This document shows, one piece after another, positions 1 through 10,511 of a stretch of DNA of 64,000 nt. How positions within the stretch are numbered: position 1 is the first letter of the stretch; the number at the start of each line of letters is the position of its first letter. The stretch is from Deinococcus carri (lineage in GTDB: Bacteria > Deinococcota > Deinococci > Deinococcales > Deinococcaceae): assembly GCF_039545055.1 (NCBI RefSeq), contig NZ_BAABRP010000002.1, positions 183,584 through 247,583 on the forward strand. The letters are read 5' to 3'. The notes beneath the pieces were generated by a model. That model worked only from the letters and a program-made list of their open reading frames with translations. It was not told where the DNA came from and made no database searches. Made by a program: the position numbers and the translations under genes.

Positions 1-2
1 TC

Positions 3-632
<630 letters not shown>

Positions 633-683
633 TCCAGGCCAGCGGAGCCCCGGGGGAGGTCGGACCTCCCCCGGGGCTCTGTC

Positions 684-1444
684 TTGGCAGCGTCTCCCAG
701 GAAAAGCAACACCGCGACCCTGTGGCCCATAACGCCCGAGTCTGCCCTCCGTCTTGCCCTGGCGCGCGACCTGCTGGCGGAGTGTCCCCCACACCTGGGC
801 CGGGAGGTGGCGGTGACCGGCTCCGTGTCCCGTGGAGTCGCCGACGCCTTTTCCGACCTGGAACTGAACTTCTGGGTGGAGGAGGTCCCGCTCCTGGGGG
901 AGCTTCAAGCCTGGCTGTGCTCACGTGGTGTGGATGTGGAACCGCTGGTGGACCCCCTGGAGGACGGCTCGGTATGGCTGCGGGGCTGGCGGGACGGGAT
1001 ACCCATCGAGGCGGGCTGGCACCCCTGGGCGTGATCGAGGCCGACCTGTGCGGGATCCTCGCTGCTAACCCGGCCTTCCTGCCCCGGCTGGTGATGGCCT
1101 GGACGGTGCAGCACGCCGTGCCCCTCGTCTCCGGGGGGCGGTTGGAGCAGTGGCAGGCGGCACTCTCAGCCTACCCGGAGACGCTGCGGCACCATCTGGT
1201 GCGGACGGAACTGGGACGCTGGGCGACGCCGCACGGCTGGCCGTGCAGCCTGACCGGCCCGGCGAGCGCCTGACGGCGGTGGTGACGGCCCTGACCCCGA
1301 GGACGCCGTGCAGTCGTGCCTGGCCCTGGTTGAGGACGCGCTGGTGCTGTCCGCCCCCGAGTTCGAGGTGGAAAAAGCCCTGATCCGGGTGCGTGAGGCG
1401 CGTGATCCACGTGTGCTGATTCAGCGGCCCCGCCCCCCTTGCTG
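684..1444 (+). pseudogene. Broken nucleotidyltransferase-domain gene
   Basis: The first frame (684-1034) carries a KNTase-like core: [19 protein letters not shown] resembles the GSxxRG...SDxDL nucleotidyltransferase signature, then GVDVEPLVDP and DGIPIEAGW. After about 1020 the similarity continues in a second frame (IEADLCGILAANPAFLPRLV, then QHAVPLVSGGRLEQW) to about 1273. A third frame (ALVEDALVLSAPEFEVEKAL) runs to a stop at 1442-1444. Two frameshifts therefore split what looks like one ORF of about 250 codons. Either the gene is decayed or the sequence has indels here. It sits just upstream of the arsR promoter in the same direction. The target of the ancestral enzyme is unknown. Confidence 0.55.
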
Positions 1445-1463
1445 AAGCTCTCGTCCCACCCCC

Positions 1464-1469
1464 TACACT
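1464..1469 (+). promoter_or_regulatory. Likely -10 element of a leaderless arsR promoter
   Basis: TACACT lies 6 bases before the GTG start of arsR. That spacing puts the transcript start at or next to the start codon, the leaderless arrangement common in Deinococcus. No Shine-Dalgarno sequence precedes the GTG. Confidence 0.55.
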
Positions 1470-1475
1470 GGGGGC

Positions 1476-1796
<321 letters not shown>

Positions 1797-1800
1797 GGGC

Positions 1801-2262
<462 letters not shown>

Positions 2263-2263
2263 C

Positions 2264-2965
2264 GTGACGGTGCCCCTCACACGTGCCCTTCTCGCGGAGG
2301 CGCTGGGCACCTTCGCGCTGGTGTTCTTCGGCCCCGGCGCGGCGGTGGTGCAGGCACAGACGGGCGCCCTCGGGCACCTGGGTGTGGCCGCTGTCTTTGG
2401 GCTCACGGTCGCTGCCGTCATCGCCGCCCTCGCTCCCATCAGCGGGGCACACATCAACCCGGCGGCCACCTTCGCCCTGCTGCTGGCGGGCCGCTTCCCA
2501 CCCGGGCGAGTTCTGCCCTACATCGCCGCTCAACTGCTCGGCGCTACGGTGGCCGCGTTCGTGCTGCTGGCCCTCTTCGGGCTGAAGGGGAACCTCGGCG
2601 TCACCCTGCCTGCTGGAAGTGTGGCCCAAGCGTTCGTCCTCGAAACGGTGCTGACCTACTTCCTGTTGCTGGTCGCGTTGCGCTCGGGTCTGCCCTGGGT
2701 GGTCGGCGGGGTGGTTGCGCTGGAAGCGGCGATGGGCGGCCCCATCACCGGGGCGAGCATGAACCCGGCCCGCTCCTTCGGCCCGGCGCTGGCGAGCGGC
2801 CTGTGGACCGCCCACTGGATCTACTGGTCGGCTCCCGTACTCGGCGCCGCCCTCGCTGTGGCCGCCAATCACGTGCTGAACCCACCTGAACCTCTGGAAC
2901 CCCAACCTCACCGCGCACAGGAGTTCGTGCCGCAGGACGGCAATCTCAAGCCACCTCCCTCCTAA
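2264..2965 (+). CDS. Aquaporin/MIP-family channel of the arsenic operon
   Basis: A 233-residue membrane channel with the two half-helix motifs of the major intrinsic protein family: NPA at residues 65-67 (GAHINPAATF) and NPAR at 167-170 (SMNPARSFGP). About six hydrophobic segments separate them. Aquaglyceroporins in ars operons (AqpS type) can let arsenite or methylated arsenicals cross the membrane after reduction by ArsC. The GTG start lies 1 nt after the arsC stop, which supports coupling. The ending after PEPLEPQPHRAQEF is hydrophilic. A general water or glycerol role is possible, but the operon favours arsenic. Confidence 0.88.
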   Translation: MTVPLTRALLAEALGTFALVFFGPGAAVVQAQTGALGHLGVAAVFGLTVAAVIAALAPISGAHINPAATFALLLAGRFPPGRVLPYIAAQLLGATVAAFVLLALFGLKGNLGVTLPAGSVAQAFVLETVLTYFLLLVALRSGLPWVVGGVVALEAAMGGPITGASMNPARSFGPALASGLWTAHWIYWSAPVLGAALAVAANHVLNPPEPLEPQPHRAQEFVPQDGNLKPPPS

Positions 2966-2967
2966 TC

Positions 2968-2998
2968 GTTGTCCCCCTCAACTGTTGCCCTTGACAAC
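2968..2998. promoter_or_regulatory. Inverted repeat at the start of the MarR-type gene
   Basis: GTTGTC at 2968-2973 and GACAAC at 2993-2998 form an inverted repeat that spans the proposed TTG start of the marR-like gene. MarR proteins often bind such TTG(N)CAA dyads, so this could be an internal autoregulatory operator. This is inference only. Confidence 0.3.
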
Positions 2999-3478
2999 AA
3001 AGGGCGGGAAGCAACCCAGACGGGCGCGCTCCTGCGAACGGTGACGCGGCAATTCACCGAATTGCAGCAGCGCAACTTCGCCTGCTGTGACGTGCAATCC
3101 GCCACCCAGTGCGTGATTCTCACCACCCTGGAGCGTGAGGGCGACCAGACCCTCCGGGCCTTGACCGGTACCCTCAACCTCGACAAGGCGTGGCTCAGCC
3201 GCAGCACCGACGACCTGGTGGAACAGGGCTTGCTGGTCAAGACACCGCACCCGGGGGACCGCCGCGCCCTGCTGTTGCGGCTGACCGACGCCGGGCATCA
3301 GGCCGCGCAGGACCTCGACGCCCAACTCAACGCTCAATCCGCCCGGGTGCTGGCCCGCCTGCCCGAAGAGGACCGGGCGGCGACGTTGAGGCTCCTCAAC
3401 GGCCTGAGCGCCGCCCTTGGGGCCGAACTTGATGGAGAAGGGGGTGCGGATGCTGACCCGGAAGGCGGTTTCCGCTGA
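2969..3478 (+). CDS. MarR-family regulator of the arsenic operon
   Basis: A 169-residue winged-helix protein: [26 protein letters not shown] is the helix-turn-helix and [13 protein letters not shown] the wing. Near the N terminus [12 protein letters not shown] has Cys39, Cys40 and Cys48, a cluster that could bind a thiophilic metalloid. MarR-like proteins with this cluster recur beside arsenic acetyltransferases. The start is uncertain: TTG at 2969 is the first in-frame choice after the aquaporin stop (3-nt gap), with no clear ribosome site. The 3' end overlaps the next gene by 29 nt. It would be a second sensor besides ArsR. Confidence 0.8.
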   Translation: MSPSTVALDNKGREATQTGALLRTVTRQFTELQQRNFACCDVQSATQCVILTTLEREGDQTLRALTGTLNLDKAWLSRSTDDLVEQGLLVKTPHPGDRRALLLRLTDAGHQAAQDLDAQLNAQSARVLARLPEEDRAATLRLLNGLSAALGAELDGEGGADADPEGGFR

Positions 3479-4445
3479 CCTCCCCCGCATCGAGGCCCTG
3501 CTCATGGCCCTGAACCTGCCGGTGGCCGGAGTCGCCGAGTACCTGGAGGGGATGCGGGTGGCGGAGCAGGACGCTTCTCTCCTCGGGGTCGCCGGGCTGG
3601 AGACGCACGGCCGGGTGGGCCTGCTGCGCTCGGTAGCTGCCCTTCCGTCCGCCCGTCGGCAGGGCGTGGCCGCCCGGCTCGTCGGTGAAGTGCTCGATCA
3701 GGCCCGCCACCTGGACCTGGAGGAGGTCTACCTGCTGACCACCACTGCCGAAGGCTACTTCCCGCGCTTCGGCTTCGCGGCGGTGCCGCGTTCGGTGGCG
3801 CCACCCGCCCTGCTCGCCTCGCGCGAATTTCAGGATGCCTGCCCTCAGTCCGCCGCCCTCATGCACCTGCCCCTCCAGGAGAACGCCATGACCCAGACCA
3901 TCCCCGGACTCTCCGATCACACCTCGACGCTCACGCTGCTGGGTACGCTGCGCGCAGGTCCCCACCTCCCCCTGGAGTTCCACCTGCACGGTGAGGTGTT
4001 GGTCGGTCCCGGCTACCACGTCACCGAGGTCAAGGCCGTGACCATTGAGTCGATGGACTGCGGCGGTAGGGCAGACGCCTGGCGCGAGACGGTCATCCAA
4101 CTCAAGGACGGCAGCGCCCGTGAGGCGGGGGAAGGCTTCATGACCACCCGCAAGTTCCTGGGCATCTATGACAAGGTGGCCCGGAGCGTTCCCGTGCGTG
4201 GTGAGGCCGAGGTCCGCTTCGAGTACGGCAACAACGCCATGCCCGCCATGCAGTACCACGTCACGCACGTCGAGCCCCAGGAGGAGCGGGTAATCGTTCA
4301 CCTGCGGACGCCCGGGGTGCAGTGCAAGGCGGCGGACGCCTGCGGGCAGCCCACCACAGCTCAGCCGGTGGAGGCGGCATCGGGCTGCGCGCCCGCGAGT
4401 GGGTGCTGTGGCCCGGCGACGACCGAGCTGATCTCCCTGGGTTGA
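3450..4445 (+). CDS. ArsN-like GNAT acetyltransferase fused to a DUF6428-like domain
   Basis: The 331-residue frame holds two proteins usually seen apart. Residues 1-140 or so are a GNAT acetyltransferase of the ArsN2 type ([20 protein letters not shown] is the acetyl-CoA loop; [13 protein letters not shown] follows). Residues 147-300 match DUF6428, a small family found in arsenic operons ([19 protein letters not shown], then YHVTHVE). A cysteine-rich tail ([18 protein letters not shown]) ends the protein. An ATG at 3888 with CCAGGAGA just upstream could start the second domain separately. The ATG at 3450 follows GGAGAAGGGGGT. The stop overlaps the next ATG (TGATG), so all genes of the operon are closely coupled. 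Confidence 0.8.
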   Translation: MLTRKAVSADLPRIEALLMALNLPVAGVAEYLEGMRVAEQDASLLGVAGLETHGRVGLLRSVAALPSARRQGVAARLVGEVLDQARHLDLEEVYLLTTTAEGYFPRFGFAAVPRSVAPPALLASREFQDACPQSAALMHLPLQENAMTQTIPGLSDHTSTLTLLGTLRAGPHLPLEFHLHGEVLVGPGYHVTEVKAVTIESMDCGGRADAWRETVIQLKDGSAREAGEGFMTTRKFLGIYDKVARSVPVRGEAEVRFEYGNNAMPAMQYHVTHVEPQEERVIVHLRTPGVQCKAADACGQPTTAQPVEAASGCAPASGCCGPATTELISLG

Positions 4446-5620
4446 TGCCTCACCCTGCCCCCGGCCAGCGTTCCCTCGCCTGGACGCTGGCCGTCCTCAC
4501 AACCGTCAGCTACGGCGCCCTGTACTACGCCCAACCTCTCCTCGCGGTCGCCACCGAACACGAACGAGGATGGTCGCGCACCCAGACGGGACTGGCCTTC
4601 ACCCTCGCGCTGCTGGTGACGGCGCTGATCGCCCCGGTGGTGGGCCGTGCTCTCGACGCTCGCGGTGGGCGGGTGCTCATGGGAGGAGGCGCAGCCTTGG
4701 GCGGCCTCGCCTTCGTGCTGTTGGCCCTCACCTCCAGTTATCCGCTGTTCTTGAGCGGCTGGCTCCTCGCCGGGGTGGCGATGGCCCTGACCTTTTACGA
4801 GGCGGCCTTCACCGTCCTGGGGCAGCGGGTGAGTGGAGGGGCGCGCACCCGGGCCACCCTGGCGATCACCCTCGTCGCGGGGCTGGCAAGCACGATCTTC
4901 GTGCCCCTCACGACCGCGCTGTTGGGAGCGGGCGGCCTCTCGGGGACGCTGCTGGCCCTCGCGGCGATGCTCCTGAGCGTCGGTCTCCTGGCCTGGCGGG
5001 TGCTGCCTGAGTCGGGCGGGTCCACGCTGGGTGCTTCTCGTCCAGCCTTCACCCCGGACCCTGCCTTCGCGCGGCTGACCCTGGCCTTCACCCTCGCGCC
5101 AGTCGTGACGGTCGGGGTGGGCCTGCAACTCGCTCCACTGCTGCTCGCCGCCGGGTACGCCCCTGGAGTGGCGGCGGCGCTCACCGGCCTGCTGGGGCTG
5201 GCCGCCCTGCCAGGACGGGTGCTGTTCGTCCCGCTGCTGGCGAGGCTCGGGGCGTTCCCGCTGACCCTGTTGCTGTTCGCCGGGCTGGGCCTTGGGGCAC
5301 TGCTGCTGCACGTTCCCACCTCACTTCCGCTGACGGGAATGGGCATCGTGGTATTCGGGCTGGCGAGCGGAGCCTTGACCCTGGCCCGCGCCGAACTGCT
5401 GGCAGGACAGTACCCGGGCACCTTCGGGGCGGCGAACGGGCGGATGGCGCGGCCCGTGAACTTCGCCCAGGCGTTCACGCCGCTCGGGGTGGGGTGGCTC
5501 TACACCGTCTCGGGGGGATACGGGGGGGCGTTGACCCTCCTTGTCGTGCTCGCGGGGCTGGCCGTCTGGCTCATGTGTGGTGTCGCCAGACGCCCTGTTC
5601 GAGGTGTGGCTGAGGTGTAG
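4445..5620 (+). CDS. MFS transporter, probable metalloid exporter
   Basis: A 391-residue major facilitator protein with about twelve hydrophobic segments. It starts at the ATG overlapping the previous stop, giving LAWTLAVLTTVSYGALYYAQPLL as helix 1. The loop between helices 2 and 3 reads GRALDARGGRVLM, close to the MFS motif A. Its position as last gene of the arsenic operon suggests export of an arsenical, but the substrate cannot be seen. No arsB or acr3 pump is present in the window, so this protein may take that role together with the aquaporin. Generic drug efflux is the alternative. Confidence 0.8.
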   Translation: MPHPAPGQRSLAWTLAVLTTVSYGALYYAQPLLAVATEHERGWSRTQTGLAFTLALLVTALIAPVVGRALDARGGRVLMGGGAALGGLAFVLLALTSSYPLFLSGWLLAGVAMALTFYEAAFTVLGQRVSGGARTRATLAITLVAGLASTIFVPLTTALLGAGGLSGTLLALAAMLLSVGLLAWRVLPESGGSTLGASRPAFTPDPAFARLTLAFTLAPVVTVGVGLQLAPLLLAAGYAPGVAAALTGLLGLAALPGRVLFVPLLARLGAFPLTLLLFAGLGLGALLLHVPTSLPLTGMGIVVFGLASGALTLARAELLAGQYPGTFGAANGRMARPVNFAQAFTPLGVGWLYTVSGGYGGALTLLVVLAGLAVWLMCGVARRPVRGVAEV

Positions 5621-5764
5621 TGGTGGCCGCTCCTCCAACACGGGCCGCGTTGGGTGGGCCGACAGGATCAGAGCGCGAAGACCTGGGGCGACAGCAGCGG
5701 CTGCCCCGGCCTCCGCCCCTTGGCCGTACAAATTGGACCGCCCGCTGGGAGGGAGCCGTCGGGC
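5621..5764. other. Spacer between the arsenic operon and the IS110 element
   Basis: No gene is supported here. The DNA is GC-rich and is followed directly by the left 76-bp inverted repeat. No terminator for the arsenic operon is seen in this stretch; the hairpin at 5881 may serve. Confidence 0.4.
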
Positions 5765-5840
5765 TTAGCGTTGTGTCTTGGGCTGTGGGCCTGAGAATGG
5801 TCCTCAGTCAAGCCAGCCCAGACCAACAAGCCCGCGCTTA
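5765..5840 (+). repeat. Left copy of a 76-bp inverted repeat
   Basis: It begins TTAGCGTTGTGTCTTGG and matches the reverse complement of 7052-7127 with about four mismatches. The repeat can itself fold: CTGAG pairs with CTCAG around a 7-base loop, and an outer TGGGCTG pairs with CAGCCCA. Confidence 0.85.
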
Positions 5841-5880
5841 GCGTAGACCTCCGAGGTCGTTTAGTAGATATTGTCTTGGC

Positions 5881-5906
5881 AGGCCGCGGTCAAGCGGCCT
5901 GTTTTT
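5881..5906 (+). terminator. Rho-independent terminator, plus strand
   Basis: AGGCCGC (5881-5887) pairs with GCGGCCT (5894-5900) and is followed by GTTTTTT. The T run is on the plus strand, so it stops transcription coming from the arsenic operon side, not the transposase transcript. Confidence 0.75.
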
Positions 5907-5926
5907 TGGGACGCTCATACTCCGGG

Positions 5927-6907
5927 TCATAGGGACGTCCCGACTGCACCACGGCAAAGCCCACACAACAGCTTCCTGGCGAGCGCCGTGATCGCCACCT
6001 TGCCTGGCTTGCCCTGGTCGCGCAGCCGCTGGTAGAACGCTTTTTCCTTGCTCTTGGTGCGGGTAGCGGCCACCGCCGCCAGGTAAACAATGCGTCGCAG
6101 ACGAGGGTTCCCGATCTTGGAAATCCGACCCCGCTTGTTCATCGCCCCCGATTGGTTGGGGGCGGGCGATACGCCCGCATACGCGGCCAACTGGCGATGG
6201 GTCTGGATCGTGCTGAACGCTGCCGTCTCGACCAGGACCGTCAATGACACTAAAAAACCGAAGCCTGGCAGGCTTTGCAGCAGTTCGACCTGTTGGCGCA
6301 GTTCGGGTTGTGTCTCAACCCGTGCACGCAGCTCGCGATCCAGGGACTCAACTTGCCCTATGAGGAACGCGATGAGCTCCTCGGTGAGCTTGACCACCAG
6401 CGGGTCGGCCTCCTGGCGCTGGTTCAGGGCGTGTCGTCGGTTCCTAGCCTGGGACAGTTCCTTGACGATGGCGTCCCGCTCGTGGACCAGCAGTTTCAAG
6501 GCTTCAAGTTCGGCGGCAGGCGGGGTCCAGGCTTTGGGCCGCATGATCGCCCCGTAGCGGGCGATGATGTCGGCGTCCATCTTGTCGGTCTTGCCCCGCC
6601 GCAGCGAGCTTTGGGCGAAGAACTTGATCTGGGCGGGGTTGACGACGCTGACCGTGCAGCTCAGCTCGTGCAGGAAGTAGGCCAACCGTTCCCAGTACAC
6701 GCCGGTGGCTTCCATGACGGCGTGCAGTTCGGGGAGCGGCACACTGGTCTTGATCAGCCAGGTCCGCAGGGCCTGAAGGCCGCTGCGGTCGTAGATGAAA
6801 GCTTGAACAGTGCCGACGGGTTGTGGACTGGCATCGGTCCGCAAAACCAGGAGACGTGCGTAGACCTCGGATTTGCCGACGTCGAGACCCAGAACGTACA
6901 TGACCAC
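5927..6907 (-). CDS. IS110-family transposase
   Basis: A 326-residue DEDD recombinase. The RuvC-like catalytic residues are visible: Asp9 in GLDVGK, Glu66 in VMEATGVYW, and Asp108/Asp111 in KTDKMDADII. The C-terminal Transposase_20 region has LPGFGFLVSLTVL, then the serine segment NQSGAMNKRGRISKIGNPRLRR. Length and domain order fit a complete protein. It cuts and rejoins DNA during insertion, guided in the IS110 group by an RNA from the element's non-coding end. The gene looks intact, in contrast to the two damaged transposase genes elsewhere in the window. Confidence 0.93.
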   Translation of the reverse strand: MVMYVLGLDVGKSEVYARLLVLRTDASPQPVGTVQAFIYDRSGLQALRTWLIKTSVPLPELHAVMEATGVYWERLAYFLHELSCTVSVVNPAQIKFFAQSSLRRGKTDKMDADIIARYGAIMRPKAWTPPAAELEALKLLVHERDAIVKELSQARNRRHALNQRQEADPLVVKLTEELIAFLIGQVESLDRELRARVETQPELRQQVELLQSLPGFGFLVSLTVLVETAAFSTIQTHRQLAAYAGVSPAPNQSGAMNKRGRISKIGNPRLRRIVYLAAVAATRTKSKEKAFYQRLRDQGKPGKVAITALARKLLCGLCRGAVGTSL

Positions 6908-7051
6908 CTCCAGGGGGAAGAGTTGGACTGGTCAAGCACGCTTTCTCTGGGCAGGCCCTTGTGTACAGGCTCGAAGCCTCGGATATTGTTCTGTCTCGAA
7001 GAAAGCGCCCAGACCGGCCCTCTCTAGTAAGCGGTCTTGGGGGACCAATGC

Positions 7052-7127
7052 TAAGGGCGGGCTTGGTGGTCTGGGCTGGCTTGACTGAGGACCATTCTCA
7101 GGCCCGCAGTCCAAGACACAACGCTAA
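7052..7127 (-). repeat. Right copy of the 76-bp inverted repeat
   Basis: It ends CCAAGACACAACGCTAA and mirrors 5765-5840. It stops a few bases before the terminator of the Tn3 transposase gene, so the IS110 unit lies immediately next to the Tn3 gene. Confidence 0.85.
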
Positions 7128-7132
7128 GGAAA

Positions 7133-7155
7133 AAAGAGCGTGCAGGACGCTCTTT
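7133..7155 (-). terminator. Terminator of the Tn3 transposase gene
   Basis: AAAGAGCG (7133-7140) pairs with CGCTCTTT (7148-7155) around a 7-base loop. Read on the minus strand the stem ends in a T run, as expected downstream of the stop codon at 7154-7156. Confidence 0.8.
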
Positions 7156-10100
7156 ACTGGCGTAGTGCCCGGTAGGCGCCCTCGCCGGGCACGGTCTCCG
7201 GCCGCCATACGTAGTCGCCCGTCAGCCCAATGTGCTCCCAGCTCAGGGGCGACACATGCGACAGCAGGGCTTCGGGAACCTGGAGGCCCTCAGCGCGCAG
7301 GGCCTCGACGGCGCGCCCCAGGTACACCGTGTTCCGCACGGCGATGGCAGTCGTGACCAAGTTCAGGCCGCTGGCGCGATTGCTCTGGGCCTCGAAGGAC
7401 CGATCCCGAATCTCCCCACTCCGGTGAAAGGCCACCGCCCGTTTCAGGGCGTGCAGGGCCTCCCCCTTGTTGAGTCCCACCAACACCCGCCGCCGGAGGT
7501 CAGGGTCGCGCAGCCACTCCAGGGTGAACAGGGTGCGTTGGACCCTGCCGAGTTCACGGAGAGCCAGGGCGAGCCCGTTCTGGCGGGGGTACGAAGCCAG
7601 CTTGGACAGGATCAGCGAGGCGGTGACTGTCCCGGCCTGAACAGACACCGTGAGCCGCCGCAACTCATCCCAGTGCTTGCGGATCAGCCGCAGGTTGAGC
7701 CGCTGGGCCACCAGCGGCTCCAACAGACCGTAGGCTGAGGCGACCTCCGGCGTGTACAGCCGCGTCTCGCCCAGGCCCCGAATCCTGGGGGCGAAGCGGA
7801 ACCCCAGCAGGTGGCACAGCGCGAAGACCTGCTCGGTGTAGCCCGCCGTATCGGTGTAGTGCTCTTTGATCTTCAGGTCGGACAGGTGGTACAGCAGTCC
7901 GTCGAGCACATGCAGCGCGTCCCGGACATTTGCAGTGATGACCTTGGTGTGGAACGGGGCGTACTGGTCACTGACATGGGTGTAGAACAGCACGCCCGGT
8001 TCCCGGCCGTACTTCGCGTTCAGGTGTCCAAAAGTCTTGCCCCGCCCACCTGTGGGAAAGCGTTGCCCGTCGGAACTGCTGGTCGTGCCGTCGCCCTACA
8101 GGGCGGCCAGGGGCAGCTTGGACTGGAAGTTGACGAGTTCGGCGAGCCCGGCAGCGTAGGAGTCGGGGCGGATGAACCAGTCCGCGAGGTACATCAGGCG
8201 CCGGGCCGTCACGCCCGGATCGGGCGAGGCCTCGGCCATCTTGGTCAAGCCCAGGTTGAGTCCATCGGCCAGGATCGCGGTCAGCAGGTGGTCGTGCCGC
8301 TCCGCGCCCTTGCCACTGTGCAGGTTCAGGAAGGCACCCGTGAAGTGGGTCCAGGCATTGACCTCCAGGAGCAGGTCGGTGATCTTCACGCGCGGGACCC
8401 GCGCGCTCAACCGGCGTTCCAGGGGTTCCACCTCATCGGGGACAGCCTTCAGCGTCTTCCCGACCTTCAGCTTGCGGCCCCGCACCGTGACGGACGACAA
8501 CGCCCCCTGGACTAGTGGGTCACTTGCCACAGCTGTGCGGTTTCATGCCCCTGAATGATGAGAGCAAAGAAACCTGTTGCGCTCGTGCTTTCCCTCAATA
8601 TCGGCCATTTCGGGAAACCCTTCAGGTGAGTTAACTGACCCACTAGCAGGCCCTCGACTTCAAGGAGCTGTCCTTGCAGCTTGGGCTCGATCTCCCTCCA
8701 GAATGCCTCGAAGGTCTCGGGCAGGGATGGCGATAGCTTGGGGAGTTGGCGCTGCCACACGCCCTGCGGCAAGAGGTAAGCGTCGAGGTCCTTATACTTG
8801 CGGCTCCCGGTGACCCACACGTCTCCGGCTCGCAACGCGAGCCGCAACTCGTCCAGCACACACAACTCGTAGGCCCGGCGGTCGATCTCACCATCCCGGA
8901 ACACCTGCCCCGCCCACTTTTGTCGCACGAACCCGATGGGGACGTGTTCGGGCAGCGTCCGCTTGTTCGCGGCGTACATCTCGCGCAGGAGCCCCAGCGC
9001 CTCGACCAGAGGCGCGGCCGTCCCCTCGGCCTGGAAGGAGAGGGCCGCGAGCATTCGTGGCGCGTAGGACCGCACCTTGGCGTACCCCCTGAGGGCGTGG
9101 TGCAGGGGGTCGAGCTGTTCGGCGCGCACCACCTCCCGCTCCCGCACCGTCTCGACGAGCTGCTGCCAGTTCACGACCGCCTCGATGGCCTGGTAGGGGT
9201 CGGCACCCTGTTCCCGCGCGGCGATCACCGCCGCGCACACCGATTTGAACGTCCCGAACTGCTTGACGAGAGGTTGCCCTTGCTCTGCGAACGCCTCGGC
9301 GGCCTCCCGCTCGCCGTCTCGAAGTAGCCCCACCATCACCCGGTCGTGCATGTCGAGCACGGCGTCGGTCAGGGTCTCGGACAGGTCAAAAAGGTAGGCC
9401 ATCAGGATCGCCCGCCGCCGCCCCGGCTCGAAATCGCCCAGGTGCGAGGCGCTCAGGCGCCTCGCTTCCCCGGCGAGGTGGTCCAGACGGCTCTGCGGCA
9501 GGAAGGCACGCAGGTTGCCCTGGACGGGAAAGGTCCGCACAAAGGCCAGCCGGTCGAGCAGGGCGAGGACATGCTTGGCCTTAGGGGCGCCGACCGGCCG
9601 ACCCAGCCAGGCAAACCGAGAGATGGGCTCGTCGTCCTGCGGGGACAGCAGGGCGTCCACCTTCTCGGGCAACTCGCCCTTCAGCGGCAGATTGAGCAGC
9701 CCATAGGTGTGCTGGTCGGCCCGGACACGCGCCGCGTGGACGAGGCGTTCGAGGACGCTGAAGCGCGGCACCAGCACCTTCCGCCGTCGCAACTCGTCCA
9801 TCAGAGCGCTCATCAGAGGAAAGGGCTGGTCGGTGACGACGGCCAGCGGCATCAGCCACTCCCGCAATTCGTCATTCAGACGGCGTGACAGCTCCACGTA
9901 CCCGAGGCTCTGGCATAGCGACGCGAAGTGTTCGTGTCGGGTCGGGTCGCGGGTGGCGTACTGGCCGTAACACCCAGCGTCCACCCGCAGTTGTTCGGCG
10001 AGGTAAGCCAGGGCCTCTTCCGGCGGGGTCTCGTCAGAACGCAGGGGGCGGCCGAGATGGTGCAGCACCGTGAGCTGCACGGCGAAACCGAGCCTGTTGA

Positions 10101-10245
10101 AGTCTCGCCGCCGTTCCCGCACCAAGCGCAGGTCGTCCTCACCGAGCAGGTAGTACCGGGAGAGAAGGTGTTCGTCGAGTGGGGGAAAGCGTGTGAACTG
10201 CTCGCGCTGGGCCTGGGTCAGCAGGGATGCTGAGGAACGGACCAA
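7154..10245 (-). pseudogene. tnpA: Tn3-family transposase, disrupted
   Basis: The remains of a complete Tn3-type DDE transposase. Removing a 131-bp insertion (127-bp element plus a 4-bp repeat) leaves 2,961 bp, exactly 987 codons. The N-terminal part (LTQAQREQFTRFPPLDEHLLSRYY) and the C-terminal part ([39 protein letters not shown]) are typical of the family. Two lesions are present: the small insertion at 8516-8642 shifts the frame, and a TAG at 8096-8098 replaces the tryptophan normally found before [11 protein letters not shown]. No resolvase, res site or 38-bp terminal repeats were recognised, so the transposon is probably a fragment. Confidence 0.92.
8512..8646. mobile_element. 127-bp MITE-like insertion with CTAG target duplication
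   Basis: The insert (8516-8642) has inverted ends, TGGGTCACTT on the left and AACTGACCCA on the right, differing at one position. CTAG is repeated at 8512-8515 and 8643-8646. Taking out the insert and one CTAG joins ...EVEGLLV to QGALSSVTVRG in a single reading frame, which shows it landed in an intact transposase gene. A YTAR-type 4-bp duplication is usual for IS701 and some IS5 elements. It encodes nothing itself and must be moved by another element's transposase. Confidence 0.88.
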
Positions 10246-10511
10246 AATGTTTCACTCCTTTGTGGCGCCGTTCCGCACGGCCGCCTCCTCCGCGGTCAAG
10301 GGCCCCGGCGCTCCTCGTGCGGCCGTCCCCTGAACTGCCCAGACGCTCAGCAAGGTCGGTCAGCGATCACCCGTCTTCGGCACAGAGGGTGTACAGCCAG
10401 CCCACGCCCCGCGGCGTGACGGCCAGCCCCGGATTCACGGGCCGTGCGCCCCTTCGCCGTGCCACAGGTCACCTTCAACCCACCGGCCTCCGCGCCGGTC
10501 CGTTGCCGACT
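10246..10511. other. Spacer between Tn3 and mer-like genes
   Basis: No gene is supported. The minus strand near 10395-10450 encodes a short tail ending TPRGVGWLYTLCAEDG before a stop, which may be a remnant of a lost gene. Confidence 0.3.

Larger units (their letters stand above)
5765..7127 (-). mobile_element. IS110-family element with 76-bp terminal inverted repeats
   Basis: One IS110-type transposase gene (5927-6907) lies between two near-identical 76-bp inverted repeats, giving a unit of 1,363 bp. A TA dinucleotide flanks the shared GCGTTGTG ends on both sides. IS110 elements normally lack long terminal inverted repeats, so the repeats may be two older small elements or belong to another family. 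About 145 bp of non-coding DNA upstream of the transposase start is where IS110-group elements usually encode their guide (bridge) RNA. No such RNA was identified here. Confidence 0.7.
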
